A stretch of 64,000 nucleotides of DNA from Phycisphaerae bacterium. GTDB taxonomy: Bacteria > Planctomycetota > Phycisphaerae > UBA1845 > JAFGLZ01. This document shows positions 18,065 to 27,156 of the stretch, in pieces. The stretch is taken from positions 20,504-84,503 of the forward strand of contig JAFGLZ010000064.1 in the NCBI GenBank assembly GCA_016927755.1, read 5' to 3'. A model generated the notes under the pieces. It was not told where the DNA came from. It was given only the letters and a program-made list of their open reading frames with translations, and did not search any database. The first letter of the stretch is position 1, and each line of letters begins with the position of its first letter. Position numbers and translations under genes: made by a program.

Positions 18065-19102
18065 ATGGGGAAGGTAGTAAGTGTAAGTGTTGCGGTGGTT
18101 CTTGCGATCACAGCCGGTGCGTTTGCTGACATGGTGACGTCGGGCATCAACTTCAGCGGCGCTGGCGACTCGGCCACGGCAAGCCTCACAGCGAGCGGTT
18201 CCGCCACCGTCGGTGGTAACGGAACCTACTATAGCTGGGTCGGCTGGCCGGTGAGCAATTGGGCGAGTGTCACGGTGTCCTTCAACAACAACACGTTCCC
18301 GGTCGGAACGAACCCCGACACGATCAACATCGCCAAGGACCCGACGGGTACGGGTTCGGTCAGCTTCGAGCGACTCTTCACGACGCTCGATGGCGGCCTG
18401 CTGAACGACGTCGACACCAATCTCCTCGGCGGCTCTACCCAGAGCTTGGCCCTGGATCGCGTCACCCTGACGGGCGACGTCAGTGGCCTCGTCGACGTCC
18501 AGCTTCGCCTCGATGGGTATGGCTCGATCACCCAGCTCACCTACAACGCCAACTCCGTCGCGACGTTCCCGCAGCCGGCCGGCGTGTACTACAACGCCCC
18601 GGTGGGCTCGGCCGAGTACTTCTTCATCGCCAGTGGTGATGCCATGGCAGCCTATACCGCCGCCGTGGACGCCGAACTCGAGGTCATGGGCCTCTTCACC
18701 GTCGACCTCGGCCAGGTCCTGAACTTCAGCGGGTCCCAGACCCTGCCTAACGTCCCCCTGCCCGGCAACATGACATTGACCGAGCTCGGTACGGAAGGCG
18801 CATACCCCAAGGACGTCGCGGTCCACCTGGCAGCCGATCTCGACCTTGTCGGTCTCGGCGGAGCTATCGAGATCCCCTTCACCACCAGCGGCTCCGAGTC
18901 CGTCAACACCTATGCCAGCAACAAGAACCCGTACTACAAGATCAACGTCAACTACACGTTCGACGGCAACATCATCATCGATGATGTCTCGATCGACCTC
19001 TACGACACGATCGACAACATCATCCCCGAGCCGGTCACGTTGGCCGTCTTCGGCCTCGGTGGTGCCCTGTACACCCTGAGCCGTCGTCGCAATCGCAAGT
19101 AG
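18065..19102 (+). CDS. PEP-CTERM sorting-domain exported protein
   Basis: A 345-residue secreted protein. The N-terminal signal peptide is 'MGKVVSVSVAVVLAITAGAFA' (cut near residue 21). The C-terminus has the PEP-CTERM anatomy: 'IIPEPVTLAVFGLGG', a short hydrophobic stretch, then the basic tail 'SRRRNRK'. The middle is a beta-rich, Gly/Thr/Asn-rich sequence with no domain I recognise and nearly no cysteine. PEP-CTERM proteins are processed by an exosortase and placed on the surface or in exopolysaccharide; no exosortase gene is in this window. Translation starts at an ATG with GAGGAGG spaced 8-9 nt. A clear terminator follows the gene, so it appears monocistronic. Confidence 0.85.
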   Translation: MGKVVSVSVAVVLAITAGAFADMVTSGINFSGAGDSATASLTASGSATVGGNGTYYSWVGWPVSNWASVTVSFNNNTFPVGTNPDTINIAKDPTGTGSVSFERLFTTLDGGLLNDVDTNLLGGSTQSLALDRVTLTGDVSGLVDVQLRLDGYGSITQLTYNANSVATFPQPAGVYYNAPVGSAEYFFIASGDAMAAYTAAVDAELEVMGLFTVDLGQVLNFSGSQTLPNVPLPGNMTLTELGTEGAYPKDVAVHLAADLDLVGLGGAIEIPFTTSGSESVNTYASNKNPYYKINVNYTFDGNIIIDDVSIDLYDTIDNIIPEPVTLAVFGLGGALYTLSRRRNRK

Positions 19103-19151
19103 ATCCTTACTGCGAAGGCGACACACACCATCTCAAGACCTAGCAGCATAC

Positions 19152-19183
19152 GAAGCCCTTCGGGTGACCGGAGGGCTTCTTTG
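19152..19183 (+). terminator. Rho-independent terminator of the PEP-CTERM gene
   Basis: GAAGCCCTTCGG at 19152-19163 pairs with CCGGAGGGCTTC at 19168-19179 (12 bp including one T-G pair) around a GTGA loop. A short T-run follows. It lies 50 nt after the stop codon. Confidence 0.75.
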
Positions 19184-19335
19184 CATACTCGTATCAGGAA
19201 CGACCCGATCGGCGGCTCCCGTTATGTCATGTCGCGCTCCTTCTCATAGCGCCTTGACCCGCCCACGCGGGTGTTGATATAAGACGGAAACTCGGGGGTC
19301 AGTCGACTCCCCTACGGAGTCAGTGTGAAGCGCCC

Positions 19336-20247
19336 ATGATCGTTGACTGTCATACCCACATATGGAAATCGGCTTCACAGCTTGGCCGAGCCGGCAAGAT
19401 CGTCGCTTCCATGGCCAAGGCCACCCGCCAGGCCACGATCGATCTGCCCGATGCCAGCCCAGAAAACCACCTGTCCGCATGCCGGCCCGTCGACAAAGCC
19501 ATCGTCCTCGGCTTTCGCAGCGCCTATCTGGACGCACACGTGCCCAACGACTACGTCGCCGACTACGTTCGAGCGCACAGCGCCCGTCTCATCGGTTTCG
19601 CCGGTGTTGACCCCGCCGAGCCCGTCGAGGCCATCGAGGAGTTGCGGCGGGCACACGCACAGCTAGGCTTCAAGGGCATTGCCGTGTCACCTCCCGCCCA
19701 GGACTTCCATCCATCGAGCACCGGCGCCCTGCGCGTCTTCGCCGAGGCCTGCCAGCTCGGAATGCCCGTGCTCTTCCACCAGGGAGCCTGCCCCGCTCCC
19801 GAGGCCAAGATGGAATACGGCCGTCCCTTCCTCCTCGACGAGATCTGCCGCGAATTGCCTGACCTGAAGATCATCGTCGGTCATATGGGCTACCCCTGGG
19901 TCGATGAATGCATCGAGCTGTTGGCCAAACAACCCAATGCCCACGCCGACATCAGCGGCCTCATCGGCAGACCCTGGCGCATCTACAATGCGCTCCTGCT
20001 CGCCCATGAGCGAAGAGTGATGGACAAGCTTCTCTTTGGAAGCAACTTCCCCTTCGCCTCCGCAACCAGCGCCATCGAAGCCCTGTACAGCATCAACCAA
20101 CTCAGCCACGGCACCAGCTTGCCGACGATCCCGCGCGAGCGACTTCGCGCCGTCGTCGAGTCAAACGCGCTGACCGTACTCGGCATCACGCCGCCATCTC
20201 AGCGATCACACAACGCCCATGGCCCGGTGCTTGACGATGACCTATAG
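19336..20247 (+). CDS. Amidohydrolase family 2 TIM-barrel protein
   Basis: A 303-residue predicted metal-dependent hydrolase or decarboxylase of the ACMSD/Amidohydro_2 group. The N-terminal metal motif is 'VDCHTHIW' (H6 and H8). Further conserved positions are 'VLFHQG' in the middle and 'VGHMGYPWVDE' near residue 180. The usual C-terminal catalytic Asp in a G-S/T-D-x-P motif is replaced: the sequence reads 'LLFGSNFPFAS', with Asn. Either the activity is altered or Asn suffices. There is no signal peptide. The stop overlaps the start of the next gene by 11 nt, so the pair is cotranscribed. The substrate is unknown. Confidence 0.85.
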   Translation: MIVDCHTHIWKSASQLGRAGKIVASMAKATRQATIDLPDASPENHLSACRPVDKAIVLGFRSAYLDAHVPNDYVADYVRAHSARLIGFAGVDPAEPVEAIEELRRAHAQLGFKGIAVSPPAQDFHPSSTGALRVFAEACQLGMPVLFHQGACPAPEAKMEYGRPFLLDEICRELPDLKIIVGHMGYPWVDECIELLAKQPNAHADISGLIGRPWRIYNALLLAHERRVMDKLLFGSNFPFASATSAIEALYSINQLSHGTSLPTIPRERLRAVVESNALTVLGITPPSQRSHNAHGPVLDDDL

Positions 20248-20926
20248 TGCCGGCCCCACTGTCCTGCCGCTCCTTCGATCGCATTCTCCCGCGCTACCGC
20301 GAAAGGCGACCTCCAACCCCTGGTTCCGTCCTGGACTCCTCGCCTGCATCGGGGCCCTGCTCTGCCTTTCCGTCGGCTGCGCCAAGCAGAAGAGGGAACT
20401 GCGGATTCGCTCCTTCCGCGATAACGCCGAACCCACGGAGCTCTTCGAGCGGTTCGACGAGGCCTACTACAGCCACGACGCTCGTAACAGCCTCGACCTG
20501 GTCCTCAGAAGCGTTCGCTCGTCAAAGCAGGATCCCACGCAGGTCATCAGACAGGTCGTCCACGTCAACGCCTTCTGGAAGCCCGTGCCCGGCCACACCT
20601 TCGTCGAATCCACGCAGTGCAACGCGACCATTGTCTATATGATCGGAACCGGGCCCGTCAGCATCAGCTACGAGGGCGCCGGTTTCATTACCTTCAAGCG
20701 GGACTGGCTCACCAAGAAGCTCACCGGCCACATCGAATCGGGTGAGCTCGCCCCCCTGCGCCGCGTCGGCCGCCCGAAGGACTTGCTCGGACAGGCCCAG
20801 ATCACCGGCGAGTTTGTCGCCCGTCCAGACAAGACCCGTGTCTTCGCCCTCCTCGGCGAGCTCCGCCGCGAACTCGGTCCTCAGCCGGAATACACCCGTC
20901 CCCCCGACGACCGTGGACCCCGTTAG
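20237..20926 (+). CDS. Predicted lipoprotein, unknown function
   Basis: A 229-residue protein starting at the ATG inside the end of the preceding gene. After a basic N-terminus comes a hydrophobic stretch, 'GLLACIGALLCLSVGC', ending in a lipobox (LSVGC); the first 30 residues are an unusually long n-region. The mature part includes 'RIRSFRDNAEPTELFERFDEAYYSHD' (cited as NAEPTELFERFDEAYY) and 'TGHIESGELAPLRRVG'. I do not recognise a family. It is likely anchored in the membrane facing the periplasm. It is translationally coupled to the amidohydrolase gene. Confidence 0.65.
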   Translation: MTYSAGPTVLPLLRSHSPALPRKATSNPWFRPGLLACIGALLCLSVGCAKQKRELRIRSFRDNAEPTELFERFDEAYYSHDARNSLDLVLRSVRSSKQDPTQVIRQVVHVNAFWKPVPGHTFVESTQCNATIVYMIGTGPVSISYEGAGFITFKRDWLTKKLTGHIESGELAPLRRVGRPKDLLGQAQITGEFVARPDKTRVFALLGELRRELGPQPEYTRPPDDRGPR

Positions 20927-21046
20927 GATCTCCTCCCACCTCTCGCCCTCATACCGTCCACCTCTTGAAAACCCGGGCCGTACCTCTCATGATGCCTTGA
21001 TTGCGCTGCCCTGAGACGACGAAAACGCGACCCCGGACACTCGAGC

Positions 21047-22921
21047 ATGACCGAACCGATCCCCCGGCTCCGAACCGAAGACCGCGAGAATTGGGGCTCC
21101 AAGCTCGGCGTCGTCCTGGCCGTCGCCGGTTCCGCCGTCGGCCTGGGAAACTTCCTCCGCTTCCCAGGCCAGGCCGTCAACAACGGCGCCGGCGCATTCA
21201 TGGTCCCCTATATCATCAGCTTCCTGCTCCTGGGAATTCCCATCTGCTGGTGCGAGTGGACCATGGGACGCCTGGGGGGCCGACGCGGCATGAACAGCCC
21301 GCCGGGCGTCCTATCCGCCGTGTGGAACCATCCCATCGCTCGCTTCATCGGCGCCCTGCAGCTCATGCTCCCCGTCGTCATCTACATGTACTACGTCTTC
21401 GTCGAGTCCTGGTGCCTCTACTACTCAGCACAGTTCTTCACCGGAGCCTTCGACGATCTCTTCGCCAACGCCACTGCCGCCGACGCCAGCCATGCCGACG
21501 TCGTCACCGGCGTTGTCGGCGCTTCCGGCGCGTTCTTCGCCGACTCCTGTGGACTCGGTCAACACGGACGCGTCTTCACCCAATCGGGCCTGTGGATGTT
21601 GTGCTGCGTGGCCATCAGCTTCGGCGCCAATTTCGCCCTCATCTATCGTGGCGTTACACGGGGCATCGAGGCCTTCTGCAAGGTCGCCATGCCCCTGCTC
21701 ATCCTCTGCGCCCTCATCATTCTCGTTCGCGTCCTCACGCTGCCCAACATCTCCGCCGGGCTCGGTTTCATGTGGAACCCCGACTGGCCCAGGCTCGCCG
21801 ACCCCAGCGTGTGGCTCGCCGCCGCGGGCCAGATCTTCTTCTCACTCAGCCTCGGCTTCGGGCTCATCCTGACCTACGCCAGCTACCTCCGCGCCCACGA
21901 CGACGTCGTCCTCAGTGGCCTCAGCGCCTCTAGCGCCAACGAGTTCTGCGAGGTCGTCCTCGCGGGCCTCATCGTCGTTCCCACGGCCTTCCTCTTCCTT
22001 GGCCCCGAAAACGCCAAGGGCAGCACCTTCGGCCTCGGCTTCATCACCCTCCCGTCCATCATGCACTTCATGCCGGGTGGACGCTGGTTCGGTGGGCTCT
22101 GGTTCGGGCTCCTCTGGCTCGCCGCTCTCACCAGTTCGCTCAGCATGCTCCAGCCCGCCATCGCCTTCCTCGAGCAAGGCTTCGGCCTTCGTCGCCGCGC
22201 GAGCGTCGCCGTCCTCGGGCTGGTCACTCTTGCCGGCGCCCTGCCCATCATGTACTTCACCAAGGACGCCGTCGCCCTCGACCACGCCGATTTCTGGGTC
22301 AGCCAACTCATGATCTACATCGCCGCCACCGGCCAGGTCCTCATCTTCGGCTGGGTCCTCGGAACCCGAAACGGCATCGACGAGGCCACCCGCGGCGCCG
22401 AGCTCGCCCTACCCCCAGGATTCGCATTCATCATCAAGTACATCACCCCCTCCTTCCTGATCATCGTCTTCGTCGCTTGGGTCTACACGCACGCGCCCGA
22501 CTACGTCCGCGGCATGATGCCCTCCATCCAGGGACCCAAGGCGGCCCGTGCCGTCTATGAAGCCGCCGCCTATGACAAGTTGGGTCGACAGTGGCTCCGG
22601 ATCGCGCCCGACGCCGATCTGCCCGCGCAAGCTGATCTTGACACGGCCGCCGCCGAGACCGTCACGGCCCGACTCGCCGAGCTCTTGGGCTCCAGTCCCC
22701 ACCCCGCCACGGACCAGCTCCCCGACTGGCTCCTTAGGGTCCGTCAGAAGGCCGAGGAATCCCGCACGAATGCCGAAGAGCAGGCGTCCATCGCACGTGC
22801 CGTCTTCGTGTGCCTGGTTCTCTTCCTGATCGTCACCGTGGCCCTCAGCCAACTGACGTACCGCCGGCGCATGGCGAGCATCATTGCGCATCATGTCAGC
22901 CAGGAGGAGCACCAACCATGA
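21047..22921 (+). CDS. Neurotransmitter:sodium symporter (NSS/SNF) family transporter
   Basis: A 624-residue polytopic inner-membrane symporter with the LeuT fold, importing amino acids or related solutes with Na+. The first helix carries the sodium/substrate signature 'VAGSAVGLGNFLRFP' (about 25-39). Other helices follow, such as 'AFMVPYIISFLLLGIP' and 'IFFSLSLGFGLILTYASYL'. Between the last two membrane segments is a roughly 110-residue soluble, charged insertion (about residues 480-590), unusual for small bacterial NSS proteins. The final helix is 'AVFVCLVLFLIVTVALSQL'. The stop overlaps the start of a small membrane protein gene in an ATGA arrangement. Confidence 0.92.
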   Translation: MTEPIPRLRTEDRENWGSKLGVVLAVAGSAVGLGNFLRFPGQAVNNGAGAFMVPYIISFLLLGIPICWCEWTMGRLGGRRGMNSPPGVLSAVWNHPIARFIGALQLMLPVVIYMYYVFVESWCLYYSAQFFTGAFDDLFANATAADASHADVVTGVVGASGAFFADSCGLGQHGRVFTQSGLWMLCCVAISFGANFALIYRGVTRGIEAFCKVAMPLLILCALIILVRVLTLPNISAGLGFMWNPDWPRLADPSVWLAAAGQIFFSLSLGFGLILTYASYLRAHDDVVLSGLSASSANEFCEVVLAGLIVVPTAFLFLGPENAKGSTFGLGFITLPSIMHFMPGGRWFGGLWFGLLWLAALTSSLSMLQPAIAFLEQGFGLRRRASVAVLGLVTLAGALPIMYFTKDAVALDHADFWVSQLMIYIAATGQVLIFGWVLGTRNGIDEATRGAELALPPGFAFIIKYITPSFLIIVFVAWVYTHAPDYVRGMMPSIQGPKAARAVYEAAAYDKLGRQWLRIAPDADLPAQADLDTAAAETVTARLAELLGSSPHPATDQLPDWLLRVRQKAEESRTNAEEQASIARAVFVCLVLFLIVTVALSQLTYRRRMASIIAHHVSQEEHQP

Positions 22922-23121
22922 CCGCCGCCCTCACGACCCTGGCAGCGTCCTCGACCGCGGGGGGTCTCACGCCCGCTGGCTGGGCGATGATGATCGGCAG
23001 CGTCGGGCTGGTGCTGGGCCTCTGTGCGTTCTGTGTGTATCGCGCCCTCAAGGAGCCCCATCCGGAAGAGCATATGCACGCCCCGCTGGACATTGACACG
23101 CATGACCTTGACGACGAGTGA
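22918..23121 (+). CDS. Small single-pass membrane protein, MetS-like NSS partner
   Basis: A 67-residue protein with one clear transmembrane helix, 'GWAMMIGSVGLVLGLCAFCVY' (about 20-40). A short acidic, His-rich tail follows ('EPHPEEHMHAPLDIDTHDLDDE', given here as PHPEEHMHA and HDLDDE). Its ATG overlaps the symporter stop by 4 nt. Known NSS transporters of the MetP type have a tiny membrane subunit (MetS) encoded immediately downstream. The position, size and topology fit that role, though this one is longer and has a distinctive tail. Function is inferred from context. Confidence 0.65.
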   Translation: MTAALTTLAASSTAGGLTPAGWAMMIGSVGLVLGLCAFCVYRALKEPHPEEHMHAPLDIDTHDLDDE

Positions 23122-23133
23122 AGGAATCCCATC

Positions 23134-24459
23134 ATGAGCGAATCGCTACCGAAGCCCGTGACATACAAGGCCGCCCTCGCGCAGTCCGTGATCACCCCGC
23201 CCATCGGCGTCTCGCTGGCCGGGTACTTCCACGATCGCATCGCCAAGAGCGTCCGAGACGACCTCCACGCAAAGGCAATGGTCATCGAGCACGACGACCG
23301 CCGCATCGTCCTCGTCTCGTGCGATCTCATCTCCATCGATGCCCAAACCACGGACCGGACCCGCGAGCTCATCCGCGCGGATCTCGGCATCCCCCCCGAG
23401 CACGTCATGGTCTGCGCCACCCACACGCATACCGGTCCCGAGCTTCGCGAGGACGGCGTCGTTCCGCCCGCGCGCCAGTGGCGAGATGAGCTCCCCGGCA
23501 AGATCGCCAAGATGGTCCGCGGCGCCGTCGACAAGCTGACCCCCGCCACCCTCCACCTCGGCAGCGCCGACGCCGTCGGCTACTCCTTCAACCGTCTGTT
23601 TCGAATGAAGGATGGCTCCGAGGTCTTCGGCAGAAGGGGCCGCGAGGACCAGGTCCTCGGCCCCGCCGGACCGATCGACCCTCAGCTCCAAACCCTCGGC
23701 GTCGTGGGTCCCGAGGGCAAGCTCCTCGGCATGGCCGTCAACTTCGCGCTGCACGTCGACGTCATCGGAGGAGGCAGCGCCAACTTCATCTCCGCCGACT
23801 GGCCCGGCGAGATGGCCCGCGCCGTCGCCGGCGCCTACGGTTCCGACGTCGTGACGATGCTGTTTCAGGGCACCTGCGGCGACATCAACCACGTGCCGCA
23901 CGACCCCACCAACCTCCCACGCGGCGGCCCGGCCAAGGCCATCCAGATCGGACGGGGCCTCGCCGGCGTCGCGATGCACGCCTCCGAGCGGGCCGAGCCC
24001 ATGACCGCCCTGACACTCGACGGTCGTATCCAAAAGCTCGAGATCCCCTATTACACCCGCGACAAGGCCTTCCTCGCCGAGCTCGACGCCCTCCGCGCCA
24101 AGCCCAATCGGTCGCCCTTCGAGGAATACGTGATCAAGCGCGGCGAGTCCTGGCCGCATGATGGAAAGTTGGCCGACGTGCCCATACAGGTCCTGCGGAT
24201 CGGCGACCTCGGGCTGGTCGCCTTACCGGCCGAGATCTTCGCCAGGATCGGGCTCGACATCAAACACTGGTCCCCCGCCCCAGCGACCTTCGTCGTCGAG
24301 CTGGCAAACGCCCGCGCCTCGACCTACGTCCCCACCACCGACCAGGCCGAACGAGGCGCCTACGGCGCCAAGCCCATCCTCAGCCGCTGGCTCTGCAGCG
24401 ATGGCGGCCGGCGCATGGCCGACGCCTCCGTCACCATGCTCCACCACATGTGGGCCTAA
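23134..24459 (+). CDS. Neutral/alkaline ceramidase-like protein
   Basis: A 441-residue protein matching the N-terminal domain of neutral/alkaline non-lysosomal ceramidases. It shows 'ITPPIGVSLAGYFHDR' (about 20-35), the metal-binding 'CATHTHTGPEL' (about 92-102), 'FALHVDVIGG' and 'QGTCGDINHV'. Planctomycetes carry many such proteins without the C-terminal Ig-like domain, and their real substrates are mostly unknown. No signal peptide is evident, so it may be cytoplasmic. It starts 12 nt after the small membrane protein gene, so the transporter and this hydrolase are likely cotranscribed; it may act on the imported compound. Confidence 0.82.
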   Translation: MSESLPKPVTYKAALAQSVITPPIGVSLAGYFHDRIAKSVRDDLHAKAMVIEHDDRRIVLVSCDLISIDAQTTDRTRELIRADLGIPPEHVMVCATHTHTGPELREDGVVPPARQWRDELPGKIAKMVRGAVDKLTPATLHLGSADAVGYSFNRLFRMKDGSEVFGRRGREDQVLGPAGPIDPQLQTLGVVGPEGKLLGMAVNFALHVDVIGGGSANFISADWPGEMARAVAGAYGSDVVTMLFQGTCGDINHVPHDPTNLPRGGPAKAIQIGRGLAGVAMHASERAEPMTALTLDGRIQKLEIPYYTRDKAFLAELDALRAKPNRSPFEEYVIKRGESWPHDGKLADVPIQVLRIGDLGLVALPAEIFARIGLDIKHWSPAPATFVVELANARASTYVPTTDQAERGAYGAKPILSRWLCSDGGRRMADASVTMLHHMWA

Positions 24460-24495
24460 GCTACCTGCAGGAATACTTGAACAGATCGGCAAGAA

Positions 24496-24578
24496 TGGGT
24501 GGCCCATCGCTTCAGCGGTGGGGAACACGAATTCGGGCCGGACTTCGTGTTTCGATGGATGAAGCCGTGAACCACCCA
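24496..24578. other. Nested inverted repeats between convergent genes
   Basis: Three nested helices can form: TGGGTGG 24496-24502 with CCACCCA 24572-24578; CCATCG 24504-24509 with CGATGG 24553-24558; and AACACGAA 24524-24531 with TTCGTGTT 24544-24551. An alternative pairing, GCTTCA 24509-24514 with TGAAGC 24560-24565, would compete. It lies between two convergent genes, so it may be a bidirectional terminator or a structured RNA. Confidence 0.4.
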
Positions 24579-24657
24579 TCGAGGGCTTTCGACGAGCACA
24601 CGGTTCATCCATTGTGCAAGCCGCGTAGCCGCCTGCATCGCCGCACACAAGCGCCCG

Positions 24658-26940
24658 TTACGGCTCCACCGTCTCGTAACCCTTCCCGTCCAGCATGACG
24701 ATGACGCGCGCCCCGATCGCCAGATACTTCCCCAAGTCCGGATGCTTCCGCGCTAGCGCGAAGTACTCATCCGAGTACAGCGCGATCTTCACCGTCCCCG
24801 GTTTCCGCTCCCCCGCCGTCGCATATACGCTGTCCACCCACGTCTCCCCCTCCCGATAGAACGTCTTCGCCCCGACAGTCCTCAGCACCTGCCGACCGCT
24901 CCCGTCGCGCAGACGCGACTCGTCCTCGTCAGCCGCCCAGCGCCCGCCCGGGAACCTTCTTGCAGGCGCTGCCGCCGCCTGCCCCGCGCTCTTCATCCGC
25001 AGAATTCTCTGACTCACGTCGACCGATTCCGCACCGCGTTGCGCCGCGAAGCCCCGCCCTGCCTTGGCCATTCCGCCTGCTCGCCCAGGACGATTCAGCG
25101 CCTCTCGCAGCACTGCGGGGGTCGAAGCGGGCCGCGCCGTGGTATCCTCCAACACCAACCACGACGTCAGCTCCGTCATGATCCCGTACTGCTTGCTCAG
25201 CCGGACCACCTCCTGCTTCAGCTCCTCGTTCGACCCGTGCAGCCGGATCTGGTCCATCAAGTAGCCGATCTTCGTCCTCGCCCAGAGACGCGGCACGAAG
25301 TCGTTTCCGGTCTGACTCGCCGGAAGCTCCGTCTCGAAGCCGAAAAGCATCTTCGTCTCCGACCGAGTGCCCGTCAGCCGAATCGTCGCCTTGCCGTGAC
25401 CGCCGTACCGACCGAAGACCACCAGCTCGCTCCCCTTGAACAGGTCCGGCAGCTTCTTGGGATAGACGTCGTGCACGGAGATCCCATTGAACGTCAGCCC
25501 AACGTCGCTAAGCACCGGGTTGGCCAGCGACGTGTAGAAGTTGGACAGCTTGATCTCCAGGTCTTCCTGCTCCGTCACGTAGTCCCGATTCCCGTGATTC
25601 TCCTCCGCCAGCCGATCCAGCAGATGCGTGTTGACCTTCGTCCCCACGCCCAGCACGAAGATCCGAACGTTCTGCTGATTCGCCGCCCGAACGTTCTGAA
25701 GGATCTCCTTGGCATCCGTCACCCCCACCGTCGGCTCGCCGTCCGTCATGAACACGACCAGATACGGCCGCTTCCCGTCCTCCGTCCGCATCTTCAGGGC
25801 ATCGAGTAAGGCCTCGTTGATGTTCGTTCCGCCAATGGCCTTGAGTTCGTCGACGTGCTTCCTCGCCGCGCTGACGTCCTCCGCGTCGGCCGGCGTCAGC
25901 TTCGGCCTGAACGCACGCGACTCCGTGCTGAAGCTGACCACGTTGAACCGGTCGTCCTTGTTCAGGTTCGCCAGACAGAACTTCAGGCTCTTCTGCGCCT
26001 GCGCCATCTTCTCTCCGGACATGCTGCCGCTCACGTCGATGACGAAGCAGATGTCCTTCGGAATCACCTTCTCCGAATCGGGCATCTTCGGCGCCAGACG
26101 AGCCATGAAGAACCCGTCCTCCGAGCCGTCCTTGTGCGTCAGCAGCGACAATCCGAACTCCTTGTCACTCAGGTTGTAATACAGAAGGAAGTCCTTGTCC
26201 GGCAGAACCGACTTGCCCTCGTAGCTGACCACGTACTCCTTGGGCCCCTTCCGATCGATCCGCGCCGGATGCGTCGGGCAGAACACGCTGCTGAGCGGCA
26301 CGTCGCTCCGGATCGTCGCCACGACCGACACTTCCTCCAGCGGCTTGCTGCTGAACTTCTCCGTGTTCAGCGGATACCGATACGTCCCCTGCCCGCCCTG
26401 CACGGGAATCGCCTGGCTGTAGTCCATCGTGATCCGCACGTCGCCGTTCGGCGGGATCGGGAACACCCGTGCCTTGAACATCCGCGTGCCCACGTACTCC
26501 AGCAGCGCCGGATCCTTCATCTTCCGGACGTAGTCCTCGTAGATCTGACGCGCCTTGTCCTTGTCCAGCAGCTCCCCAGAAACCTCCTTGCCGTTCATGA
26601 ACATCGTGAAACGCTGTACCGCCACGTCGTCGGGCAGCGGAAAGATGTACGTCCCCTCCAGTTGCCGCGGATTCGGATTGTGGAAGACTTGGTCGACCTT
26701 CGTCACCGCCGCCGCGTTCGTGATCTCCACCGTGACGCGGTGGTGCTTGATGCTCAGCGGCATGTAGATCATCCGCGGCGGCCGGGGTCGCGGCGGCATC
26801 GGCGGGATAATGCCCGGCAGAGGCTTGATGATGATGAACCCGTCCGCCCTCGCCGCTGCCGGCCCCATCAGCGCCGCCGCCATCGCTAGCGCAGCGCTCA
26901 CCACCAACAGCCGAAATCGCTCACGTCGAGACGTACTCAT
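24658..26940 (-). CDS. Exported VIT plus VWA domain protein
   Basis: About 760 residues from the ATG at 26940. The signal peptide is 'LLVVSAALAMAAALMG...ARA' (residues about 10-33). A proline-rich segment follows, then a VIT domain with 'VTVEITNAAAVTKVDQVF' and 'GTYIFPLPDDVAV'. Next is a VWA domain with an intact MIDAS: 'FVIDVSGSMSG', 'GGTNINEAL' and 'FMTDGEPTVG'. The C-terminal third is Ala/Gly/Arg-rich and ends with a region mentioning 'EGETWVDSVY'. The layout resembles inter-alpha-trypsin-inhibitor-like bacterial proteins, usually periplasmic or surface. Adhesion or envelope scaffolding is a guess. It is divergent from the AmmeMemoRadiSam operon. Confidence 0.85.
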   Translation of the reverse strand: MSTSRRERFRLLVVSAALAMAAALMGPAAARADGFIIIKPLPGIIPPMPPRPRPPRMIYMPLSIKHHRVTVEITNAAAVTKVDQVFHNPNPRQLEGTYIFPLPDDVAVQRFTMFMNGKEVSGELLDKDKARQIYEDYVRKMKDPALLEYVGTRMFKARVFPIPPNGDVRITMDYSQAIPVQGGQGTYRYPLNTEKFSSKPLEEVSVVATIRSDVPLSSVFCPTHPARIDRKGPKEYVVSYEGKSVLPDKDFLLYYNLSDKEFGLSLLTHKDGSEDGFFMARLAPKMPDSEKVIPKDICFVIDVSGSMSGEKMAQAQKSLKFCLANLNKDDRFNVVSFSTESRAFRPKLTPADAEDVSAARKHVDELKAIGGTNINEALLDALKMRTEDGKRPYLVVFMTDGEPTVGVTDAKEILQNVRAANQQNVRIFVLGVGTKVNTHLLDRLAEENHGNRDYVTEQEDLEIKLSNFYTSLANPVLSDVGLTFNGISVHDVYPKKLPDLFKGSELVVFGRYGGHGKATIRLTGTRSETKMLFGFETELPASQTGNDFVPRLWARTKIGYLMDQIRLHGSNEELKQEVVRLSKQYGIMTELTSWLVLEDTTARPASTPAVLREALNRPGRAGGMAKAGRGFAAQRGAESVDVSQRILRMKSAGQAAAAPARRFPGGRWAADEDESRLRDGSGRQVLRTVGAKTFYREGETWVDSVYATAGERKPGTVKIALYSDEYFALARKHPDLGKYLAIGARVIVMLDGKGYETVEP

Positions 26941-27100
26941 GACCCGGGCTCCCTTGCCAGCGCACACAGAACCGGTGTAAGGACGCTCTTCCAGCCTGCT
27001 CACTATCTTAGACACCCCCAGCCCGGCCCGGTTCCCCCAATTACCGAAACCAATGAATCCCCCCATGCCCGCCGCCCTATCGGGCCGCCCGCCGATCATC

Positions 27101-27109
27101 TGGTATAAT
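27101..27109 (+). promoter_or_regulatory. Extended -10 promoter of the AmmeMemoRadiSam operon
   Basis: TGGTATAAT at 27101-27109 is a perfect TGnTATAAT extended -10 element. No -35 is visible, as expected for this class. It lies 48 nt before the chosen start of the MEMO-AMMECR1 gene. Confidence 0.6.
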
Positions 27110-27156
27110 TGACCCGTGACCCCGTTAGCTCAACCTGCCCGGCGGGAGACAAGACG

